Positions 1 through 8,326 of a stretch of 64,000 bases of DNA are shown here, one piece after another (within the stretch, counting starts at the first letter, position 1; every line of letters starts with the position of its first letter). This DNA is from Streptomyces parvus (GTDB taxonomy: Bacteria > Actinomycetota > Actinomycetes > Streptomycetales > Streptomycetaceae). The stretch is taken from assembly GCF_032121415.1 (NCBI RefSeq), contig NZ_CP135079.1:5642001-5706000 (forward strand), written 5' to 3'. The translations under genes and the position numbers were made by a program. The notes under the pieces were generated by a model. The model saw nothing but the letters and a program-made list of their open reading frames with translations. It was not told where the DNA came from and did not search any database.

Positions 1-682
1 TGGTGCCCGGGCGCATCGGCTCGTCAGCGGTGACCAGGCCCCAGCCCGTCTCGCCCGCCTCGGCGTTGGTGCGGCGCACCGAGACCGGTACCAGGTCCTG
101 CTGGATCTTGCCGTTGGCGTACGCCTTGGCGGCCTTCTCCTGCGAACGCACGGCGTACTCGTCGGCGCGCTGCTTGGTGATCGTGGGGTAGCGGTCGTGC
201 AGGTTCTCCGCCGTCATGCCCATGAACAGGGCGGACTCGTCGACCAGCTTCTCCGACACGAAGCGCGGGTTCGGGTCGACACCCTCGCCCATCGGGTGGC
301 GGCCCATGTGCTCGACGCCACCGGCCACGACGACGTCGTACGCGCCGAAGGCGATGGAACCGGCCGTCGAGGTGACGGCGGTCAGCGCGCCCGCGCACAT
401 GCGGTCGATCGAGTAGCCGGGGACGGACTGCGGCAGACCGGCCAGGATTCCGGCGGTGCGGCCCAGCGTGAGGCCCTGGTCCCCGATCTGCGTGGTCGCG
501 GCGATGGCGACCTCGTCGATCTTCTTGGGGTCCAGGTCCGGGTTGCGGCGCAGCAGCTCCCGGATGGCCTTCACGACGAGGTCGTCGGCGCGGGTCTCGT
601 GGTAGATGCCCTTCGGGCCCGCTTTGCCGAACGGGGTGCGGACGCCGTCGACGAAGACGACGTCCCGGATGGTACGAGGCAC
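1..682 (-). CDS. Acetyl-CoA C-acyltransferase (thiolase), 3' part missing
   Basis: Thiolase-family enzyme, expected to cleave 3-ketoacyl-CoA in beta-oxidation or condense acyl-CoAs. Only the first 227 residues lie in the window. The start is GTG at 682, preceded by a good GGAGGAG ribosome site. The N-terminus reads MPRTIRDVVFVDGVRTPFGK, a classic thiolase opening. The acyl-accepting cysteine is C96 in the motif SIDRMCAGAL. The C-terminal His and Cys motifs lie beyond the window edge, so an intact gene cannot be confirmed. In actinomycetes such a gene often sits next to a FadB-type multifunctional protein, which would be to the left of position 1; that is inference. It could equally be labelled acetyl-CoA acetyltransferase, since substrate chain length cannot be read from sequence. 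Confidence 0.9.
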   Translation of the reverse strand, partial: MPRTIRDVVFVDGVRTPFGKAGPKGIYHETRADDLVVKAIRELLRRNPDLDPKKIDEVAIAATTQIGDQGLTLGRTAGILAGLPQSVPGYSIDRMCAGALTAVTSTAGSIAFGAYDVVVAGGVEHMGRHPMGEGVDPNPRFVSEKLVDESALFMGMTAENLHDRYPTITKQRADEYAVRSQEKAAKAYANGKIQQDLVPVSVRRTNAEAGETGWGLVTADEPMRPGT

Positions 683-865
683 GGTGGCTCTCCTCCAGGG
701 TGCGGGATGGCACTGCTGCGGGGCGCGCCACGGGGACGCACCGCCTGCCATCATGCTACTTGCGGGTAACCAGACTGCCCACCCCCCACGGCCGGAGCGT
801 CGAAGGTCACACCGCCCCGTCGGCCGGCCCGGGTGCGTCGGCCGTACGTTCCCGACCTCCTCGCC

Positions 866-1564
866 TCACCGCATCGTCGCCGCGATCGGCCCCGAGGACC
901 GGACCACCTCCACCACGAAGCGCCCCCGGCCGACCCGCAGCCGCCGCAGCGCCGGCCCGTGGTCCACGGCCACCATCAGCGCGGCCACGGCCAGGGCTGC
1001 CCGCCACCCGGAGGTCACCAGCGCCCGCACCGGCGGCGGCAGCGGGCGCAGCGAGCGACGCAGGCGGTGGCAGTGGAAGGGCACGTGCCGCTCCTCGTCG
1101 GAGAGGATCCGCCCCGCCACCTCCCGCGTCAGCGCATCGTCGGCCCCGTCCCGCAGGGTTCGGTAGTACCGCAGCGCGACCACCTCCGCGATCATCAGGA
1201 CCAGTAGTTCGAGGCGGAGCCCCAGGGCCCGGCGGAGCGTCACGAAGACCCGGTCGCTCCAGTGCGAGGCGATCACCGGCGCGCCGCCGGAGGCCAGCAG
1301 AAGCGCCAGCAACCTGGCGTGATTTCGCTCCTCCGCGACGAACATCCGCACCGCCGTCGCGTACTCCGCGTCACCGGCCGCCTCCGCCTTGGTGATCAGC
1401 TCGGCCCCGTCGCCGTCCTCGCCGACCTGGAAACGCTGGACGCTGCGCCGGATCGCGGGGTGCAGGGGGACCCCGGTCCGCCATTCCGGATCACCCCGCT
1501 CGGCCCGCTCGCGCCGCGCCGCCTCGAAGTCGCGTATCCAGTCCCCGTACGCCGTGGTCCCCAT
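866..1564 (-). CDS. Ferritin-like diiron-type protein, 232 aa
   Basis: Four-helix ferritin-like protein. Two carboxylate/His pairs typical of a diiron site are visible: E78-E79-x-x-H82 (AEERNH) and E157-E158-x-H160 (SDEERH), with a further Glu at 127 (IAEVVAL). A hydrophobic stretch near residues 185-200 may be a final helix or a weak membrane segment. Redox substrate and role are unknown. It starts 31 bases after the end of the RNase D gene on the same strand and has a GGGGGG stretch upstream, so the two are probably co-transcribed. The diiron assignment comes from motif spacing; metal binding is not shown. Confidence 0.75.
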   Translation of the reverse strand: MGTTAYGDWIRDFEAARRERAERGDPEWRTGVPLHPAIRRSVQRFQVGEDGDGAELITKAEAAGDAEYATAVRMFVAEERNHARLLALLLASGGAPVIASHWSDRVFVTLRRALGLRLELLVLMIAEVVALRYYRTLRDGADDALTREVAGRILSDEERHVPFHCHRLRRSLRPLPPPVRALVTSGWRAALAVAALMVAVDHGPALRRLRVGRGRFVVEVVRSSGPIAATMR

Positions 1565-1595
1565 GCCCGCCCCCCGGGTCGGCTCCGCGCGGGCG

Positions 1596-2870
1596 TCAGA
1601 CGGTGGCGTCCAGGGCCCGGACCAGGAGCGGGGCGACCTGCTGGATCTGCCACTTCCGCGCCCCGTACCCGGCGAGGGTGTCCTCGACCGCAGCCGGGGT
1701 CGGGTTCTTCGGGGGCTCCCAGCAGAGCCGGCGCACGGTGTCCGGGGTGATCAGGTTCTCCTGGGGCATGTGCAGGCGCTCCGCCAGCTCGGAGACGGCC
1801 GTCCGGGCGGCCGAGAGCCGGGCGGCGGCGGCGGGATCCTTGTCGGCCCAGGAGCGTGGCGGGGGCGGCCCGGCCGGCTGCTGACCCGGCTGCGGCAGCG
1901 CCGACTCCGGCAGCGCCTTGGCCCGGTCCACGGCCGCCTGCCACTGCTCCAGCTGACGGCGTCCCATGCGGTGGCCGAATCCCGGCAGCGCGGTCAGGGC
2001 CTGCACGTCGGCCGGCAGCGCGAGCGCGGCCTCGACGATCGCGGCGTCGCCGAGGACCTTGCCAGGCGAGACGTCCCGGCGCTGGGCGACCTGGTCACGG
2101 GTGGTCCACAGCTCCCGGACGACGGCCATCTGACGGCGGCGGCGCACCTTGTGCATGCCCGACGTACGCCGCCAGGGGTCCTTGCGGGGCGGGGCCGGCG
2201 GCGCGGCGGCGATGGCGTCGAACTCCTCCCGGGCCCACTCCAGCTTGCCCTGCCGGTCCAGCTCCTCCTCCAGCGCGTCGCGCAGGTCGATCAGGAGCTC
2301 CACGTCGAGCGCGGCGTAGCGCAGCCAGGGCTCGGGCAGCGGGCGGGTGGACCAGTCGACCGCGGAATGGCCCTTCTCCAGGGCGTAGCCGAGGACGTTC
2401 TCCACCATCGCGCCGAGACCGACACGCGGGAAGCCCGCGAGCCGCCCGGCCAGCTCGGTGTCGAAGAGCGAGGTGGGGGTCATGCCTATGTCCCGCAGGC
2501 ACGGCAGGTCCTGGGTCGCGGCGTGCAGGATCCACTCGGTGCCGTTCAGGGCGGTGCCGAGGCCGGAGAGGTCGGGGCAGCCGACCGGGTCGACCAGAGC
2601 GCTGCCCGCGCCCTCGCGGCGCAGCTGTACGAGGTAGGCGCGCTGGCCGTAGCGATACCCCGAGGCGCGCTCGGCGTCGACGGCCACCGGGCCGCTGCCC
2701 GCGGCGAAGGCGGCGATCACCCGGGTGAGGGCGTCGTCGGACGTCACCACCGGGGGAATGCCCTCGCGCGGCTCCAGCAAGGGGATCGGCGCCGGGGCGA
2801 CGTCGTCCGGGGGAGCGCCCCCGGTGGTTCGCAGTGAAGTGTCTGCTGCGGTCTCTTGGGCGTCGGTCAC
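1596..2870 (-). CDS. rnd: Ribonuclease D, 424 aa
   Basis: 3'-5' exoribonuclease of the DEDD superfamily, expected to trim tRNA and other structured RNA 3' ends. Exonuclease motif I is D65-x-E67 (VAVDAERASG). Motif II is in the stretch around ATQDLPCL, and motif III is the Y-x3-D of YAALDVEL. An HRDC-type helical region follows (LTALPGFGHR is recognisable), and the C-terminal part is rich in Pro and Ala, as usual for actinobacterial members. The length fits that group. A 30-bp perfect palindrome lies 29 bases upstream of the start. The ferritin-like gene follows 31 bases downstream. Confidence 0.92.
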   Translation of the reverse strand: MTDAQETAADTSLRTTGGAPPDDVAPAPIPLLEPREGIPPVVTSDDALTRVIAAFAAGSGPVAVDAERASGYRYGQRAYLVQLRREGAGSALVDPVGCPDLSGLGTALNGTEWILHAATQDLPCLRDIGMTPTSLFDTELAGRLAGFPRVGLGAMVENVLGYALEKGHSAVDWSTRPLPEPWLRYAALDVELLIDLRDALEEELDRQGKLEWAREEFDAIAAAPPAPPRKDPWRRTSGMHKVRRRRQMAVVRELWTTRDQVAQRRDVSPGKVLGDAAIVEAALALPADVQALTALPGFGHRMGRRQLEQWQAAVDRAKALPESALPQPGQQPAGPPPPRSWADKDPAAAARLSAARTAVSELAERLHMPQENLITPDTVRRLCWEPPKNPTPAAVEDTLAGYGARKWQIQQVAPLLVRALDATV

Positions 2871-2898
2871 GTGTCAAGGGTATCTGTGTATGCACGGA

Positions 2899-2928
2899 GC
2901 CCGTCGACGGAACGTTCCGTCGACGGGC
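2899..2928. terminator. Perfect 30-bp palindrome between two same-strand genes
   Basis: The 30 bases are exactly self-complementary with no spacer, centred on AACGTT. The element lies 57 bases after the stop of the LuxR-type regulator gene and 29 bases before the start of rnd, both on the minus strand. In streptomycetes strong hairpins without a U-tract often act as terminators, so it may end the regulator transcript. Because it has no loop and sits right in front of rnd, a dimeric-protein operator is an alternative. Confidence 0.5.
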
Positions 2929-2984
2929 GGCCATGCGCGTATTCCAGCCGGAGACGCATCGCTGCACGTCCCGGCGGGGTGCTG

Positions 2985-3647
2985 TCAGTGGATGATGCCC
3001 GTCCGCAGGGCGACGGCGACCATACCGGCTCTGTCTCCGGTGCCGAGCTTGCGGGCGATGCGGGCGAGGTGGGACTTGACGGTCAGGGCGGAGAGGCCCA
3101 TCGAGACGCCGATGGCCTTGTTGGACTGGCCTTCGGCGACCAGGCGGAGCACCTCCACCTCGCGTCCGGACAGTTCGCGGTAGCCGCCCGGGTGGCTCGG
3201 GGAACCGGGAGGCCTGCGGTGCATCCGGGCCGCGTTGGCGCCGATGGGGGCGACGCCGGGGCGGGTGGGGTGGCCGATGTTGGTTCGGGTGCCGGTGACG
3301 ACGTAGCCCTTCACGCCGCCCGCGAGGGCGTTGCGAACGGCGCCGATGTCGTCGGCGGCGGAGAGGGCGAGACCGTTGGGCCAGCCTGCGGCCCGGGTCT
3401 CGGACAGCAGGGTCAGCCCGGAACCGTCGGGCAGATGGACGTCGGCAATGCAGATGTCGCGCGGGTTGCCGACGCGGGGACGTGCCTCCGCGATGGACGA
3501 CGCCTCGATGACGTCACGTACTCCGAGGGCCCACAGATGGCGGGTGACGGTGGAACGGACGCGCGGGTCGGCCACGACGACCATGGCCGTCGGCTTGTTC
3601 GGGCGGTAGGCGACCAGGCTTGCGGGCTGCTCAAGGAGAACGGACAC
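2985..3647 (-). CDS. Orphan LuxR/NarL-type response regulator, 220 aa
   Basis: Receiver-like N-terminal domain followed by a GerE/LuxR helix-turn-helix (about residues 155-215, motif ELSGREVEVLRLVAEGQSNK, ending in SHLARIARKLGTG). The likely phospho-acceptor is D69 (IADVHLPDGSG). The acidic pair normally near the N-terminus is reduced to a single Asp (VVADP), so phosphorylation may be weak or absent. No histidine kinase gene is adjacent. The upstream 212 bases are relatively AT-rich and probably carry its promoter. A 30-bp palindrome follows the stop codon. Confidence 0.85.
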   Translation of the reverse strand: MSVLLEQPASLVAYRPNKPTAMVVVADPRVRSTVTRHLWALGVRDVIEASSIAEARPRVGNPRDICIADVHLPDGSGLTLLSETRAAGWPNGLALSAADDIGAVRNALAGGVKGYVVTGTRTNIGHPTRPGVAPIGANAARMHRRPPGSPSHPGGYRELSGREVEVLRLVAEGQSNKAIGVSMGLSALTVKSHLARIARKLGTGDRAGMVAVALRTGIIH

Positions 3648-3858
3648 CAGGCCTCCTGGGGGAGTGGCGGGACGGGCCGGCTCGGGGGATGAAGCCGGGG
3701 GCGAACCGTGCTTGAAGGGTCATTGACCTCTTCGGCAGCGGAGCCGTCCTCCTTTAGGGGAAGATCACGATTTGGTGAGTAACAATTCGGGCAAATAGGA
3801 CGCGCGATCGATTGTACGAAAAGAGATCCGGCGTATGTGCGATACGGGTGACGGAGGG
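3648..3858. promoter_or_regulatory. AT-richer intergenic region upstream of the LuxR-type gene
   Basis: 211 bases between the regulator start (3647) and the stop of the DUF3000 gene (3859), both on the minus strand. The stretch 3760-3860 is clearly lower in GC than its surroundings, typical of a Streptomyces promoter region. No convincing -35/-10 pair could be picked by eye. Confidence 0.4.
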
Positions 3859-4521
3859 TTACGAAACCTGCGGCCCGCGCCGCTGCGGCAGCGTCACCAC
3901 CGCCGCGTCGGACAGGTCGGACGGCGGCAGCCCCGCGATCTGGCACAGCAGATCGCCCCAGGCCACCAGGTGTGACGCGGTGTCCGGGATGCCGCCGCGC
4001 CACTCCCTGGGCGTCCACGAGGCGCGGATCTCGATCTGTGTCGCCGGACGGCGCGCGGAGAGCGCACCGAAGTAGTGCGATCCGGCGCGTGTCACCGTCC
4101 CGCCGGCCTCCCCGTACGACAGGCCCCGCGCGTCCAGCGCACCCGTCAGCCAGGACCAGCACACTTCCGGCAGCAGCGGGTCCGCCGCCATCTCCGGCTC
4201 CAGCTCGGCACGGACCAGGGTCACCAGCCGGAAGGTGCCCTGCCAGGCGTCGTGCCCCGCCGGGTCGTGCAGCAGGACCAGCCTGCCGTCCGCGAGATCG
4301 TCCTCGCCGTCCACCACCGCCGCCTCCAGGGCGTACGCGTGCGGCGCGAGGCGCTGCGGCGGCCTGGTCGCCTCCACCTCCAGCTCCGGGCGCAGCCGCG
4401 CGGAGCGCAGCGCGTCCACCGCCGCCAGGAACGCGGGAGGCACGGGAGGGCCCTCCTCCGCGCGGTCCTTGCTTTCAACGCCGTCGGAATGATCGGAATA
4501 CTGTCCCTGAGCCGGAGCCAT
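3859..4521 (-). CDS. DUF3000 family protein, 220 aa
   Basis: Matches in length and texture the actinobacterial DUF3000 family, whose gene is commonly found divergent from hemE, as here. No catalytic motif, signal peptide or membrane helix is evident. A conserved-looking stretch includes DAWQGTFRLVTLVRAELEPE and the Trp-rich WSWLTGAL. The start at 4521 is ATG, and the gap to hemE on the other strand is 92 bases. Function unknown; the link to haem synthesis rests on gene order only. Confidence 0.8.
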   Translation of the reverse strand: MAPAQGQYSDHSDGVESKDRAEEGPPVPPAFLAAVDALRSARLRPELEVEATRPPQRLAPHAYALEAAVVDGEDDLADGRLVLLHDPAGHDAWQGTFRLVTLVRAELEPEMAADPLLPEVCWSWLTGALDARGLSYGEAGGTVTRAGSHYFGALSARRPATQIEIRASWTPREWRGGIPDTASHLVAWGDLLCQIAGLPPSDLSDAAVVTLPQRRGPQVS

Positions 4522-4601
4522 GCGGGGAAGAGTAGGCGGAAGGCGGGCCGCGCGCAGGGAGAGACACCCGTGCGGGGCCGGGCTCCTTCGGCCCGCGTGC
4601 G

Positions 4602-4607
4602 AAGATT
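4602..4607 (+). promoter_or_regulatory. Putative -10 box for a leaderless hemE transcript
   Basis: AAGATT ends 6 bases before the GTG start of hemE, and there is no Shine-Dalgarno sequence. This spacing would put the transcript start at the start codon. No clear -35 box is visible. Confidence 0.4.
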
Positions 4608-4613
4608 CTGTGC

Positions 4614-5711
4614 GTGAGTGCCAACGACAGCCCTTCGGGCCAGCAGACGACGACCTCCGCCAGCCTCGACGCGGTCCGCAACGCCACCCACGACTCGGCG
4701 TTCCTGAAGGCCTGCCGTCGCGAACCCGTACCGCACACGCCGGTCTGGTTCATGCGCCAGGCGGGACGCTCCCTGCCCGAGTACCTGAAGGTCCGCGAGG
4801 GCATCGCGATGCTCGACTCCTGCATGATGCCGGAGCTGGTCGCCGAGATCACCCTGCAGCCCGTACGCCGCCACAAGGTCGACGCCGCGATCTACTTCAG
4901 CGACATCGTCGTGCCCCTGAAAGCCATCGGCATCGACCTCGACATCAAGCCCGGCGTGGGCCCCGTCATCGCCGAGCCGATCCGCACCCGCGCCGACCTG
5001 GCCCGGCTGCGCGACCTCACCCCCGAGGACGTCCCGTACGTCACCGAGGCCATCGGGATCCTCACCGCCGAGCTGGGCGCCACCCCGCTCATCGGCTTCG
5101 CCGGGGCCCCGTTCACGCTCGCCAGCTACCTCGTCGAGGGCGGCCCCTCGCGCAACCACGAGCGCACCAAGGCCATGATGTACGGCGACCCGCAGCTCTG
5201 GGCCGACCTCGTGGACCGGCTCGCGGAGATCACCGGCGCCTTCCTCGAGGTCCAGATCGAGGCCGGGGCCTCCGCCGTCCAGCTCTTCGACTCCTGGGTC
5301 GGCGCGCTGGCCCCCGCCGACTACCGCCGCGCCGTGCTCCCCGCCTCCGCGAAGGTCTTCGACGCCGTCGCCCCCTACGGCGTCCCCCGCATCCACTTCG
5401 GCGTCGGCACCGGCGAACTGCTCGGCCTGATGGGCGAGGCCGGAGCGGACGTCGTCGGCGTCGACTGGCGGGTCCCGCTGGACGAGGCCGCCCGCCGCGT
5501 CGGCCCCGGCAAGGCGCTCCAGGGCAACCTCGACCCGGCGGTGCTCTTCGCGCCCACCCCGGCCGTCGAGGCCAAGACCCGCGAGGTGCTGGACGCCGCC
5601 GCCGGTCTGGAGGGCCACATTTTCAACCTGGGCCACGGCGTCATGCCGAACATGGACCCGGACGCGCTCACCCGCCTCGTGGGTCACGTCCACGAGCAGA
5701 CCGCGCGCTGA
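4614..5711 (+). CDS. hemE: Uroporphyrinogen decarboxylase, 365 aa
   Basis: Converts uroporphyrinogen III to coproporphyrinogen III by removing four acetate carboxyl groups; cytoplasmic. The signature WFMRQAGRSLPEY gives the substrate-binding arginines R48 and R52, and D97 in YFSDIVVP is the catalytic Asp. The C-terminal GHGVMPN motif is present. The GTG start at 4614 lacks a ribosome site and is preceded by a -10-like box at the distance expected for a leaderless mRNA. The gene is followed by an 18-bp-stem terminator. With hemY and hemQ about 3 kb away it supplies the coproporphyrin-dependent haem route. Confidence 0.97.
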   Translation: MSANDSPSGQQTTTSASLDAVRNATHDSAFLKACRREPVPHTPVWFMRQAGRSLPEYLKVREGIAMLDSCMMPELVAEITLQPVRRHKVDAAIYFSDIVVPLKAIGIDLDIKPGVGPVIAEPIRTRADLARLRDLTPEDVPYVTEAIGILTAELGATPLIGFAGAPFTLASYLVEGGPSRNHERTKAMMYGDPQLWADLVDRLAEITGAFLEVQIEAGASAVQLFDSWVGALAPADYRRAVLPASAKVFDAVAPYGVPRIHFGVGTGELLGLMGEAGADVVGVDWRVPLDEAARRVGPGKALQGNLDPAVLFAPTPAVEAKTREVLDAAAGLEGHIFNLGHGVMPNMDPDALTRLVGHVHEQTAR

Positions 5712-5719
5712 GGCACGCA

Positions 5720-5759
5720 CGCGGCAGGGGGCCGGCCGGAAGGCCGGCCCCCTGCCGCG
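5720..5759. terminator. Strong bidirectional terminator hairpin
   Basis: Perfect 18-bp inverted repeat (5720-5737 against 5742-5759) with a GGAA tetraloop, lying between the convergent hemE and flavoprotein genes. Its 3' end abuts the stop codon of the flavoprotein gene (5761), so it can serve both transcripts. No U-tract follows, which is usual in high-GC actinomycetes. Confidence 0.9.
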
Positions 5760-5760
5760 T

Positions 5761-7152
5761 TCAGCTCCCCGCGCCCCGCACCGCCGCCACCGTCTTGCGG
5801 GCGGCGACCAGCACCGGGTCCCAGACCGGCGAGAACGGCGGGGCGTAGCCCAGGTCGAGCGCCGTCATCTGCTCCACCGTCATCCCGGCCGTCAGCGCCA
5901 CCGCCGCCACGTCCACCCGCTTCGCCGACCCCTCGCGGCCGACGATCTGCACCCCGAGCAGCCGGCCCGTCCGCAGCTCCGCGATCATCTTCACCGTCAT
6001 GGGCTTCGCCCCCGGGTAGTACCCCGCCCGCTGCGTCGACTCGATCGTCGCCGTGACATAGCGCAGCCCGACCGCGCGGGCGTCCTTCTCCCGCAGCCCG
6101 GTCCGGGCGATCTCCAGATCGCAGACCTTGCTCACCGCCGTACCGACCACACCGGGGAACGTGCCGTAGCCGCCCCCGACGTTGGAACCGATCACCTGGC
6201 CGTGCTTGTTGGCGTGGGTGCCCAGCGCGATGTGCCGGGTGCGGCCCGCCACCAGGTCCAGGACCTCCACGCAGTCGCCGCCCGCCCAGATGTCGTCGTG
6301 GCCCACGACCCGCATCGCCAGGTCCGTCAGCAGCCCGCCGTGCGGCCCCACCGGCAGCCCCGCCGCGCGCGCGAGCCCCGTCTCCGGCTCCACGCCGATG
6401 CCGAGGACCACCACGTCCGCCGGATACGTCCCCGCGTCCGTCGCCACCTCGGTGACCCGGCCGTCGGGGCCGGTGAGGATCTCCGTCACCGCCGCCCCGT
6501 TGACCGTGGTGATGCCCAGCCCGTCCATCGCCTCGTGGACGAGGCGCCCCATGTCCGCATCGAGCGTCGACATCGGCTGCTCGCCCCGGTTGAGGACGGT
6601 CACCTCGAAGCCCCGCTTGAGCATCGCCTCGGCCATCTCCACGCCGATGTACCCCGCGCCCACCACGACCGCCCGCCGGGGCCTATCGCCCGGGCCGAGT
6701 GCGTCCAGCGAGTCCAGGAGCGCCTGCCCGTCGTCCAGGGTCTGCACCCCGTGCACCCCGGCCGCGTCCATCCCCGGCAGCGCCGGGCGCACCGGACGGG
6801 CCCCGGTGGCGATCACCAGCTTGTCGAAGCCCGTCCAGTACGTCGTCCCGCTCTCCCGGTCCAGCGCCCGCACCCGCCGCCCGGCCACGTCCAGCCCGGT
6901 CACCTCGGTCCGCATCCGCAGATCGATGTCCCGCTCCCGGTGCTCCTCGGGGGTGCGGGCGATCAGGTCGTCCCGGGCCTCGACGTCGCCGCTCACCCAG
7001 TACGGGATGCCGCAGGCGGAGTACGAGGTGTAGTGGCCGCGCTCGAAGGCGACGATCTCCAGCGCGTCCGGCCCCTTCAGCCTGCGCGCCTGTGACGCGG
7101 CGGACATGCCCGCCGCGTCACCGCCGATGACCACCAGTCGCTCCGCTGCCAT
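5761..7152 (-). CDS. FAD-dependent pyridine nucleotide-disulfide oxidoreductase, CoA-disulfide-reductase type, 463 aa
   Basis: Two-dinucleotide-binding-domain flavoprotein. The FAD-binding motif is VVIGGDAAGMSAAS near the N-terminus, and the NAD(P)H motif is VVVGAGYIGVEMAE. A single redox Cys, C47 in YTSYSACGIPYW, matches the position used in CoA-disulfide reductase and NADH oxidase/peroxidase relatives, not the CxxxxC pair of glutathione reductase. A second FAD motif is IWAGGDCVEVLD, and the C-terminal dimerisation domain is complete (AYAPPFSPVWDP region: LGYAPPFSPVWDPV). The exact substrate (CoA disulfide, persulfide or O2) cannot be decided. Confidence 0.88.
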   Translation of the reverse strand: MAAERLVVIGGDAAGMSAASQARRLKGPDALEIVAFERGHYTSYSACGIPYWVSGDVEARDDLIARTPEEHRERDIDLRMRTEVTGLDVAGRRVRALDRESGTTYWTGFDKLVIATGARPVRPALPGMDAAGVHGVQTLDDGQALLDSLDALGPGDRPRRAVVVGAGYIGVEMAEAMLKRGFEVTVLNRGEQPMSTLDADMGRLVHEAMDGLGITTVNGAAVTEILTGPDGRVTEVATDAGTYPADVVVLGIGVEPETGLARAAGLPVGPHGGLLTDLAMRVVGHDDIWAGGDCVEVLDLVAGRTRHIALGTHANKHGQVIGSNVGGGYGTFPGVVGTAVSKVCDLEIARTGLREKDARAVGLRYVTATIESTQRAGYYPGAKPMTVKMIAELRTGRLLGVQIVGREGSAKRVDVAAVALTAGMTVEQMTALDLGYAPPFSPVWDPVLVAARKTVAAVRGAGS

Positions 7153-7219
7153 GCCGGGTCCCTTCCGCCGGTTCGCCGCATCGGCGAATCAGGCCCCCAC
7201 GCTACGACGCCGGAGCGGT

Positions 7220-8200
7220 TCAGGAGGCCGAGGCACCGTCCTTCCCGGCCGGGGCGGCCTGCACCGCCGGAGCGCCACGGCGGGCGGCCCTGCGCTTGTG
7301 CAGCACCCGCCAGCCCAGCACGGCCAGCGCCGCGGTGAGCAGGAACGGGAACGCGGCCCCGAACGCCACCGCGATCCACCGCAGCATCGTCACGAACGCG
7401 TCCCAGCCACCGCCCAGCGCGTCCAGGAACCCGGGGTCCTCGTCCTTCTCCCTGTCGTCCGGGGCGTCCGGCGGCGTCAGGTCCAGCGTGATCGTCGCCA
7501 GCGACGTGCGGTCCTTCAGGCTCGCCTGCTGGGCCAGCAGCGACTCCAGGTCGGACTGACGGCTGCTCAGCTCGCCCTCCAGGGCCACCACATCGCTGAT
7601 CTTCTCCGCCCGGTCCATCAGCTCCCGGACCCGCGCCACACTCGCGCGCTGGGTGGAGATCCGGCTCTCCACGTCGACCACCTGGTCGGTGACGTCCTTC
7701 GCGTTCGAGGTGCGCGACAGCAGCTTCCCGGAGCCGGCCAGCTCCCGCAGCACCTCCCGGAACCGCTCCTGCGGCACCCGCAGCACCAGGTGCGAGGCCT
7801 CGTAGGTGTCGTCGAGCCGTTCGGTGTTCTCCGACGCGACCAGGCCCCCCGCGCCCTCCGCCGCACCGCGCGCGGCGGCCACGGCCTTCGGCACGCTCTT
7901 CACCTCGACGGACAGCGTGGCCGTCCGGATCACATGGGTGCCCCCCGGGTTCGGCGCCGCCTTCTTCCCGGCCGCCTTTTTGTCTGTCTGCTCCTCGGGA
8001 GCGGCGGAGGCCGCCGCCCCCGCCTCCCCGTCCGCGAACCCCTCGCGCGGCGCGGACTTCACGTCCGCCTTCGCACCGCTGTCCGACGAGTCGCCCGACG
8101 CCCCGCAGCCGGTGACGGCGAGCAGCACCCCGAGCGTCCCGGCCACGAGCGCCGCGCGTGCGCGGACGAAGGATCGGCGACTTCTGTTCTCGCTCCGCAT
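7220..8200 (-). CDS. DUF4349 membrane-anchored lipoprotein, 326 aa
   Basis: Start chosen at ATG 8200 (MRSENRSRRSFVRARAALVA), with a GGGGGGA ribosome site. A lipoprotein signal peptide ends in the lipobox LLAVTGC at about residues 27-33. The middle of the protein is a DUF4349 domain with an extended coiled coil (about residues 165-240, with repeated RISTQRASVARVREL and LEGELSSRQSDLESLL patterns). A transmembrane helix lies near residues 280-305 (AFPFLLTAALAVLGW), followed by a short basic tail. It faces the cell exterior. No enzymatic motif is present; a role in envelope organisation is plausible but unproven. Confidence 0.85.
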   Translation of the reverse strand: MRSENRSRRSFVRARAALVAGTLGVLLAVTGCGASGDSSDSGAKADVKSAPREGFADGEAGAAASAAPEEQTDKKAAGKKAAPNPGGTHVIRTATLSVEVKSVPKAVAAARGAAEGAGGLVASENTERLDDTYEASHLVLRVPQERFREVLRELAGSGKLLSRTSNAKDVTDQVVDVESRISTQRASVARVRELMDRAEKISDVVALEGELSSRQSDLESLLAQQASLKDRTSLATITLDLTPPDAPDDREKDEDPGFLDALGGGWDAFVTMLRWIAVAFGAAFPFLLTAALAVLGWRVLHKRRAARRGAPAVQAAPAGKDGASAS

Positions 8201-8326
8201 AACTGATCCCCCCAGGACGTGTGTTGATGGTGACCGTTCGACGCGGCGGCTCCGGGGCCGGTTGCCGGTGAGCCGTTTCGAAGTGGTCACGGTCGGGACT
8301 CGGTACGGGTTTGAGAGAGTGGACCC

